Source: Stenotrophomonas rhizophila (lineage in GTDB: Bacteria; Pseudomonadota; Gammaproteobacteria; Xanthomonadales; Xanthomonadaceae). Taken from it: a stretch of DNA of 64,000 bases. A model generated the notes under the pieces. It made no database searches. It saw nothing but the letters and a program-made list of their open reading frames with translations, and was not told the origin of the DNA. The stretch is from the NCBI RefSeq assembly GCF_003751305.1, contig NZ_RJKV01000003.1:1-64000 (forward strand), given 5' to 3'. Shown piece by piece: positions 55,360 to 64,000 of the stretch (its first letter is position 1; each line of letters starts with the position of its first letter). Position numbers and translations under genes: made by a program.

Positions 55360-56694
55360 ATGGATGCCTGGTCTCGTTCTCTCGAACGCCTCGAAGCGGA
55401 GTTTCCGCCCGAGGATGTTCACACCTGGTTGAAGCCGCTGCAGGCAGATCTGCGCGCGGACAGCCTGGTGCTTTATGCGCCAAACGCCTTCATCGTCGAC
55501 CAGGTGCGCGAGCTGTATCTGCCGCGCATCAAGGAGCTGCTGGCGCATTTCGCCGGTTTCGGCGACGTTTTTCTTGAAATCGGCTCGCGTCCGCGTCCGG
55601 TAGAGGCGCAGATCGCGCCGATTCCGGGTCTGTCCGCACCGGCGGCGCCGGCCGAACCCCTGGTGCCGTTCGCCGGCAACATGGATTCGCACTACACCTT
55701 CGCCAACTTCGTGGAAGGCCGCAGCAACCAGCTGGGGCTGGCCGCGGCGTTCCAGGCGGCGCAGAAGCCAGGCGACCGGGCCCACAACCCGTTGCTGCTG
55801 TACGGCGGGACGGGCCTGGGCAAGACCCACCTGATGTTCGCGGCCGGCAATGCGATGCGTCAGGCCAATCCGGCGGCCAAGGTGCTGTACCTGCGTTCGG
55901 AACAGTTCTTCAGCGCGATGATCCGTGCGCTGCAGGAAAAAACCATGGACCAGTTCAAGCGCCAGTTCCAGCAGGTGGACGCGCTGCTGATCGATGACAT
56001 CCAGTTCTTCGCCGGCAAAGACCGCACCCAGGAAGAGTTCTTCCACACGTTCAACGCCCTGTTCGACGGCAAGCAGCAGATCATCCTGACCTGCGACCGG
56101 TACCCGCGCGAAGTCGAGGGCCTGGAAGCACGGCTGAAGTCGCGCCTGGCCTGGGGCCTGTCGGTGGCGATCGAGCCGCCGGACTTCGAGACGCGTGCAG
56201 CGATCGTGCTGGCCAAGGCCCGCGAGCGTGGCACCGATATCCCCGACGATGTGGCGTTTCTGATTGCCAAGAAGATGCGCTCCAATGTCCGCGACCTCGA
56301 AGGTGCGTTGAATACCCTGGCCGCACGCGCCAACTTCACCGGCCGTGCGATCACCACTGATTTCGCCCAGGAAACCCTGCGCGACCTGCTTCGCGCCCAG
56401 CAGCAGGCGATCAGCATTCCCAACATCCAGAAAACCGTGGCCGACTACTACGGGCTGCAGATCAAGGATCTGCTGTCCAAGCGTCGGACCCGGTCGCTGG
56501 CCCGTCCCCGTCAGGTCGCCATGGCCCTGACCAAGGAACTGACCGAGCACAGCCTGCCGGAAATCGGCGACGCCTTTGCCGGCCGGGACCACACCACGGT
56601 GCTGCATGCCTGCCGGCAGATCCGGACGTTGATGGAAGCGGACGGCAAGTTGCGGGAAGACTGGGACAAGCTGATCCGGAAGTTGAGCGAATGA
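55360..56694 (+). CDS. dnaA: Chromosomal replication initiator DnaA
   Basis: A protein of 444 residues. Domain I begins [20 protein letters not shown], the AAA+ domain has [11 protein letters not shown] and [14 protein letters not shown], and domain IV carries the DNA-binding signature [16 protein letters not shown]. It opens the origin and loads the helicase. The ATG at 55360 is followed by family-like sequence. No Shine-Dalgarno of note precedes it. It is the first rightward gene; the rpmH block runs the other way. Confidence 0.97.
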   Translation: MDAWSRSLERLEAEFPPEDVHTWLKPLQADLRADSLVLYAPNAFIVDQVRELYLPRIKELLAHFAGFGDVFLEIGSRPRPVEAQIAPIPGLSAPAAPAEPLVPFAGNMDSHYTFANFVEGRSNQLGLAAAFQAAQKPGDRAHNPLLLYGGTGLGKTHLMFAAGNAMRQANPAAKVLYLRSEQFFSAMIRALQEKTMDQFKRQFQQVDALLIDDIQFFAGKDRTQEEFFHTFNALFDGKQQIILTCDRYPREVEGLEARLKSRLAWGLSVAIEPPDFETRAAIVLAKARERGTDIPDDVAFLIAKKMRSNVRDLEGALNTLAARANFTGRAITTDFAQETLRDLLRAQQQAISIPNIQKTVADYYGLQIKDLLSKRRTRSLARPRQVAMALTKELTEHSLPEIGDAFAGRDHTTVLHACRQIRTLMEADGKLREDWDKLIRKLSE

Positions 56695-56970
56695 TGCATG
56701 TACGCCGCTAAGGCGTCATCGCATAAAACGGTGCAGAATCCGGTAGTAAGCGAGGTATAGGTTGTGGATAAAAAAGCCGGCGGAGTCGACGGTAAAGTTA
56801 TCCACACCTTTCCCCACCCCTTGGGGGCTAGTAATGCAGAGGGTTTCGCGGTCAAAAACCCTATTGTTTACAAAGGCTTAGTCGTGTTTTCCCGCGATTC
56901 TGGCCCTACCAGCACCACCAAGCTTTTGATTTATTCCACATTTTTTTAAAGCATAGGGGCACGGAACCAC
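56695..56970 (+). other. dnaA-dnaN intergenic region, candidate oriC
   Basis: 276 bases without a gene. Two perfect DnaA boxes lie in opposite orientation: TGTGGATAA at 56763-56771 and TTATCCACA at 56798-56806. An AT-rich stretch at about 56922-56951 (TTGATTTATTCCACATTTTT and following) could be an unwinding element. The box at 56763 is followed by AAAAAGCC, a 16-base string repeated in the dnaN-recF gap. In Xanthomonas this gap has been reported as the origin. Confidence 0.7.
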
Positions 56971-58071
56971 ATGCGTTTCACACTGCAGCGCGAAGCCTTT
57001 CTCAAGCCGTTGGCACAAGTCGTCAACGTGGTCGAACGCCGCCAGACCCTGCCGGTTCTGGCTAATTTCCTGGTTCAGGTCCAGAACGGACAGCTGTCGC
57101 TGACCGGCACGGACCTGGAAGTGGAAATGGTGTCGCGGATCGCGGTGGAAGATGCCCAGGACGGCGAGACCACCATCCCCGCCCGCAAGCTGTTCGAGAT
57201 CATCCGCGCCCTGCCCGACGGCAGCCGGATCACCGTCTCGCAGACCGGTGACAAGATCACCGTGCAGGCCGGGCGCAGCCGCTTCACCCTGGCAACGTTG
57301 CCGGCCAACGACTTCCCGTCTGTCGACGAAGTCGAAGCCACCGAGCGCGTGGCCATCGGCGAAGCGACCCTGAAGGAACTGATCGAACGCACCGCGTTCG
57401 CGATGGCCCAGCAGGACGTGCGCTACTACCTCAACGGCCTGCTGTTCGACCTCCGCGGCGATGCCCTGCGTACCGTGGCGACCGACGGTCACCGCCTGGC
57501 GCTGTGCGAAACCGAGCTGGAAAAAGCCAGCGGAGCCAAGCGCCAGATCATCGTGCCGCGCAAGGGCGTGACCGAGCTGCAGCGTCTGCTGGAAAGCGGC
57601 GATCGCGAGATCGAGCTGGAAGTCGGTCGCAGCCACGTCCGCGTCAAACGCGACGATGTGACCTTCACCTCCAAGCTGATCGACGGCCGGTTCCCGGATT
57701 ACGAGGCTGTGATTCCGATCGGTGCCGACCGCGAAGTGAAGGTGGATCGCGAAGCCCTGCGTGCCTCGCTGCAGCGCGCCGCGATCCTGTCCAACGAGAA
57801 GTACCGCGGCATTCGCGTGGAAGTCTCGCCGGGCAACCTGAAGATCAGCGCGCACAACCCGGAGCAGGAAGAAGCCCAGGAAGAGATCGAGGCCGATACC
57901 ACGGTCAGCGATCTGGCGATTGGCTTCAACGTGAACTACCTGCTGGACGCGTTGTCCGCACTGCGCGACGAGCACGTCGTGATCCAGCTGCGCGATTCGA
58001 ACTCCTCAGCCCTGGTCCGTGAGGCCAGCAGCGAGAAGTCGCGTCACGTGGTGATGCCGCTGCGTCTGTGA
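56971..58071 (+). CDS. dnaN: DNA polymerase III beta subunit (sliding clamp)
   Basis: A protein of 366 residues of the DnaN family, beginning MRFTLQREAFLKPLAQVVNV and ending RHVVMPLRL. Three repeated clamp domains are present, with LPVLANFLVQ near the N-terminus and DGRFPDYEAVIP in the last domain. It tethers DNA polymerase III to DNA. The gene ends with a parS-like palindrome and a terminator, so recF is probably transcribed separately. Confidence 0.97.
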   Translation: MRFTLQREAFLKPLAQVVNVVERRQTLPVLANFLVQVQNGQLSLTGTDLEVEMVSRIAVEDAQDGETTIPARKLFEIIRALPDGSRITVSQTGDKITVQAGRSRFTLATLPANDFPSVDEVEATERVAIGEATLKELIERTAFAMAQQDVRYYLNGLLFDLRGDALRTVATDGHRLALCETELEKASGAKRQIIVPRKGVTELQRLLESGDREIELEVGRSHVRVKRDDVTFTSKLIDGRFPDYEAVIPIGADREVKVDREALRASLQRAAILSNEKYRGIRVEVSPGNLKISAHNPEQEEAQEEIEADTTVSDLAIGFNVNYLLDALSALRDEHVVIQLRDSNSSALVREASSEKSRHVVMPLRL

Positions 58072-58084
58072 CCTGAGACGCGCA

Positions 58085-58100
58085 GGTTCCACGTGGAACC
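58085..58100. promoter_or_regulatory. parS site, perfect palindrome
   Basis: GGTTCCACGTGGAACC, a perfect 16-base palindrome close to the ParB-binding consensus TGTTCCACGTGGAACA used in pseudomonads and relatives. It lies 14 bases after the dnaN stop codon. Confidence 0.85.
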
Positions 58101-58112
58101 GAGTGGTTCTGA

Positions 58113-58140
58113 GAAGCCCGGCATTGCCGGGTTTCTTTTT
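58113..58140 (+). terminator. Rho-independent terminator after dnaN
   Basis: GAAGCCCGGC pairs with GCCGGGTTTC (one G-T pair) around ATT, followed by TTTTT. It ends dnaN transcription before recF. Confidence 0.88.
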
Positions 58141-58154
58141 GGGCGAGAGAGCGA

Positions 58155-58170
58155 TGTTCCACGTGGAGCA
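58155..58170. promoter_or_regulatory. parS site, near-perfect
   Basis: TGTTCCACGTGGAGCA, one base off the palindromic ParB-binding consensus. It lies 70 bases from the perfect site at 58085. Confidence 0.75.
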
Positions 58171-58497
58171 TCTGTTTGGTGGGTTGGAGTTGGATTGTGG
58201 TTAAGGATCTTGGCTTGGCGGTGCTGTTCGTCTGGACCTTTGCCGACGCAGCCCAGCTCTCGTGAGCCGAACGTCAAACAGCGAGCCTGGCTTTGGCAAT
58301 GACCCTCACGAGGTGGTGACCACGTGTGCTACCGGCACTGCGGTTGCTGCGGTGCCGGACGGGTCAGCGAAAGAACCGCGATGGACTGTCCTCGCGCTTG
58401 TCGATTCTGCATGCGTCACCCGAGCGAACTGCGCGGATTGCTCGTCCGCTCCGATGCGCTGCGGTACCCGGCTTTTTGACCGCTGGATCACAGCTCT

Positions 58498-58736
58498 ATG
58501 CTTTTAAAAACTGTATATAAATCTAAAGCTTGGTGGTGGTGGTAGGGCCAGATTTGGTTGAAAAGTAGGTTAAGTGGCTGGTTTTGAAGAGGAATATAGG
58601 CTCGAAACCCCCGGTAAAACAGGGTCTGAGCCTGGGGGTGATCCTGTGGATATCTTTCGAGGCGGTTCAAGAGGGCTTTTTTATCCACAGATTGCCCATA
58701 GGCTGTGCATAAGCCATACAGAGGGGATGTGGACAG
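58498..58736. other. DnaA-box cluster with AT-rich stretch (candidate second origin site)
   Basis: An AT-rich patch (TGCTTTTAAAAACTGTATAT and following, from about 58498) is followed within 240 bases by DnaA boxes at 58645-58653, 58681-58689 and 58704-58712 and a weak one at 58728-58736. The order (unwinding element, then boxes) is that of an origin. It may be part of a composite oriC with the dnaA-dnaN gap. Confidence 0.6.
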
Positions 58737-58954
58737 TCTCGTTTGGGTCTGCGTGCGTCGGTCGGGTTCTACGTTGGATCGATTGGACGCAACCTCCAGA
58801 TTTCAAAAAAAACAGAGCGCTGGCCCCTCCTCGCTCGCAGTGGAGGGTAAAAAACGGTGTGAAATCGTTGAAATCTGCAGGGTCTCAGTGCTGAGTGCGC
58901 TTCAGATTTGAAGAAATTCAGGCCACTCCCACGGGCCCTGCGGCGCGGAGTGGA

Positions 58955-58970
58955 GGTTTCACGTGGCGGT
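58955..58970. promoter_or_regulatory. Degenerate parS-like site (left half only)
   Basis: GGTTTCACGTGGCGGT: the left half and CACGTG core fit parS, the right half does not. Weak or non-functional. Confidence 0.35.
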
Positions 58971-59151
58971 GTTGGCCTCGGCGCTGACGTTGGCGACCAA
59001 CATCGGGCTTGTCTTGCCCGATGAGCGTGGCCCCCGCCCAAGATGCACGCATGACAGACCAAGCCGCCATGGCGCAGAACAGCGAGTCGTGACCGACCGA
59101 CGTCCTCGGCCGTCGGCAACTGGCGAGGGTCTCACCTGACGCGAGAAGCAT

Positions 59152-59167
59152 CCGGCCACGTGAAACC
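59152..59167. promoter_or_regulatory. Degenerate parS-like site (right half only)
   Basis: CCGGCCACGTGAAACC: the core and right half fit parS, the left half does not. It lies about 70 bases before recF. Confidence 0.35.
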
Positions 59168-59235
59168 TGGGCAATGCAGTAAGCTGATCGATTCCCCCGA
59201 CCCGTCTGCCGCCCCGAGCGGCGTTGATCGTCCGC

Positions 59236-62906
<3,671 letters not shown>

Positions 62907-62920
62907 CACAATCGGGGAAG

Positions 62921-62954
62921 GGCCGGCCCGGATGCGACCTGCATCCGGCCGGCC
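62921..62954. terminator. Hairpin after gyrB
   Basis: GGCCGGcCCGGATGC (one extra C) pairs with GCATCCGGCCGGCC around GACCT. There is no T-run. It may terminate gyrB or protect its mRNA. Confidence 0.5.
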
Positions 62955-62979
62955 ATCGCTCCCCGATGCCAGGAATCCG

Positions 62980-63831
62980 ATGTCCGCTACCACCCCGGCG
63001 TCCATGACGCCTCCGCTGCCCCCCGCCGTTCCGTCGTCACCGCGTAAGCCGGGCTCCCCGCTCGCGGGATTCTTCATCGATCTGGGCATCGGCATCGCAG
63101 TCCTGCTGTCACTGAGTCTGATCGGTGGCCTGGTCTGGGGGCTGTATCGCGGCGCGATCATCGGGTACCAGGCGGCTCGCGACGGCGCCGATGCCTCCGC
63201 CGTAGCCGGTCTTACCCAGCAGCTGGGCCAACCCGGTGCCCTCGCCCAGATCCTGATGGCGCTGAGCGCTACCGGCGGCGCTGCACTGGTGCTGTACTTC
63301 TTCCGCCGCCGGGCCACGCCCGCCGAACGTGCGTTGTCCTTCCAGGCCGCAGGCCGCCCCTCGACCTGGGGCTGGACGTTGTTGGTCGCCACCGGTGTGA
63401 TCATCGGCAGCAACCTGATCGCGTGGCTGGCCAAGCAGGCGGGCATCGAACCGGTGCCGACCAACCTGGCGCTGATGGAACAGGCGATGACGCGCTTCCC
63501 ATGGTTTCTCGCGCTGTTCGCTGTGGTGCTCGCCCCTGCATACGAAGAGCTGTTGTTCCGCCGCGTGCTGTTCGGCCGCCTCTGGCAGGCCGGTCGCCCC
63601 GTGCTGGGCATCGTGCTGAGCAGCCTGGCCTTTGCGCTGGTCCATGAAATCCCCGGCACCAGCGCCAACGGCCCATGGGAAATCGCCCAGTTGTGGCTGG
63701 TCTACGGCGGCATGGGCGCCGCCTTTGCCTGGCTCTACCAACGCACCGGCACCCTGTGGGCGCCGATCGCCGCGCATGCACTGAACAACGGCATCGCCCT
63801 GGCAGCACTGATGTTTCTCGGCGTGCAATGA
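62980..63831 (+). CDS. CPBP family intramembrane metalloprotease (CAAX/Rce1-like)
   Basis: A protein of 283 residues with about eight membrane segments. The CPBP motifs are intact: EELLFRRVLF (EExxxR), SLAFALVHE (FxxxH) and AAHALNNG (HxxN). A Pro/Ser-rich N-terminal stretch precedes the first membrane segment. AGGA lies 5 bases before the ATG. The substrate is unknown in bacteria; members process peptides or give immunity to bacteriocins. It may be cotranscribed with gyrB across the hairpin. Confidence 0.88.
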   Translation: MSATTPASMTPPLPPAVPSSPRKPGSPLAGFFIDLGIGIAVLLSLSLIGGLVWGLYRGAIIGYQAARDGADASAVAGLTQQLGQPGALAQILMALSATGGAALVLYFFRRRATPAERALSFQAAGRPSTWGWTLLVATGVIIGSNLIAWLAKQAGIEPVPTNLALMEQAMTRFPWFLALFAVVLAPAYEELLFRRVLFGRLWQAGRPVLGIVLSSLAFALVHEIPGTSANGPWEIAQLWLVYGGMGAAFAWLYQRTGTLWAPIAAHALNNGIALAALMFLGVQ

Positions 63832-63903
63832 TCGATCACGCGGCTTGACGAAAATTTACGTCGCCACGTTCCACACTGCCTACATGAACACGGGGGAGCG
63901 CAG

Positions 63904-64000
63904 ATGAAACCAGTGCTGTTGGGAATTGCCATTGCCATGCTGGTGAGCGCGTGCGCCACCACCACCTCGCCAACCGGCCGTCGTCAGATGGTCGGCGGTG
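63904..64000 (+). CDS. M48-type metallopeptidase lipoprotein, 5' end only
   Basis: The first 32 codons are present and the gene runs off the window. MKPVLLGIAIAMLVSAC is a lipoprotein signal with the lipidated Cys at residue 17, followed by SPTGRRQMVGG, a stretch seen at the start of YcaL/LoiP-type M48 proteases. GGAG lies about 7 bases before the ATG. The catalytic HExxH lies outside the window, so the family call is provisional. Confidence 0.6.
   Translation, partial: MKPVLLGIAIAMLVSACATTTSPTGRRQMVGG

Larger units (their letters stand above)
58072..59235. other. 1.16-kb dnaN-recF intergenic region, gene-free, origin/segregation sites
   Basis: I see no convincing gene here. It holds one perfect and one near-perfect parS (58085, 58155), a terminator, an AT-rich stretch at about 58498-58531, DnaA boxes at 58645-58653 (one mismatch), 58681-58689 (perfect TTATCCACA) and 58704-58712 (TTATGCACA on the minus strand), and further CACGTG sites. 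The bases 58674-58689 on the minus strand repeat 16 bases found in the dnaA-dnaN gap (TGTGGATAAAAAAGCC). Very few such long gaps exist in this window. Confidence 0.75.

Noticed and set aside
58316-58331. CACGTG site as a further parS
   Set aside because: Only the six-base core matches; the flanks (GTGAC, TGCTA) do not fit the ParB consensus.
58488-58688. Small minus-strand frame in the dnaN-recF gap
   Set aside because: It would start with GTG inside a DnaA box, has no ribosome site, and covers the AT-rich origin-like stretch.
63884-63907. Seven-codon frame overlapping the M48 gene start
   Set aside because: It is too short to judge; the overlap with the ATG may be chance, and the ribosome site fits the downstream start.

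Overview
The window reads as the replication-origin region of a GC-rich gammaproteobacterium of the Xanthomonadaceae, most likely Stenotrophomonas or a close relative. Four things support this: the gene order rpmH-dnaA-dnaN-recF-gyrB, very high third-position GC, protein sequences of Xanthomonas/Stenotrophomonas type, and several short palindromic repeats beginning GTAG, like the GTAG (SMAG) REP elements known from S. maltophilia. No rRNA or tRNA gene, prophage, insertion sequence or CRISPR array is visible. The species is inferred, not proven.

Left part (1-16 kb): three tandem leftward promoters at the left edge probably drive a stable-RNA operon outside the window. Next come a BenE-type transporter, a fused lytic transglycosylase/mutarotase, the ergothioneine pair egtB-egtD, a membrane GGDEF protein, a YchJ-like protein and a TSUP permease. 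They are followed by a three-gene SMC-like complex (JetA/B/C, equivalent to MksF/E/B) without the JetD/MksG nuclease, and by folE.

Middle (16-35 kb): a MarR-controlled tripartite FUSC-type efflux operon, the recC-recB-recD operon, and a complete six-gene mla operon (mlaFEDCBA) for outer-membrane lipid asymmetry. A GTAG repeat lies inside the mla operon and carries the mlaE stop codon.

35-52 kb is a mosaic of short housekeeping and accessory units: glutathione peroxidase, a cysteine-rich lipoprotein, rmuC, an alcohol dehydrogenase with a divergent LysR gene, a LysE exporter, an aldo/keto reductase with a divergent LysR gene, an APC permease, an M19 dipeptidase, rlmI, a TerC/Alx-type protein behind a yybP-ykoY (manganese) riboswitch, a rhomboid protease and a glycerophosphodiesterase.

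Origin (51-64 kb): mnmE-yidC-rnpA-rpmH run leftward and dnaA-dnaN-recF-gyrB run rightward. DnaA boxes occur in three intergenic regions. The dnaN-recF gap is about 1.16 kb long, contains no convincing gene, and holds an AT-rich patch, DnaA boxes and several ParB-binding (parS) sites; two more parS sites lie inside recF. This gap and the dnaA-dnaN gap share an identical 16-base DnaA-box motif. The right edge holds a CPBP protease and the start of an M48-type lipoprotein.

All calls come from reading the sequence and recognising protein families. No database search or structure prediction was run.
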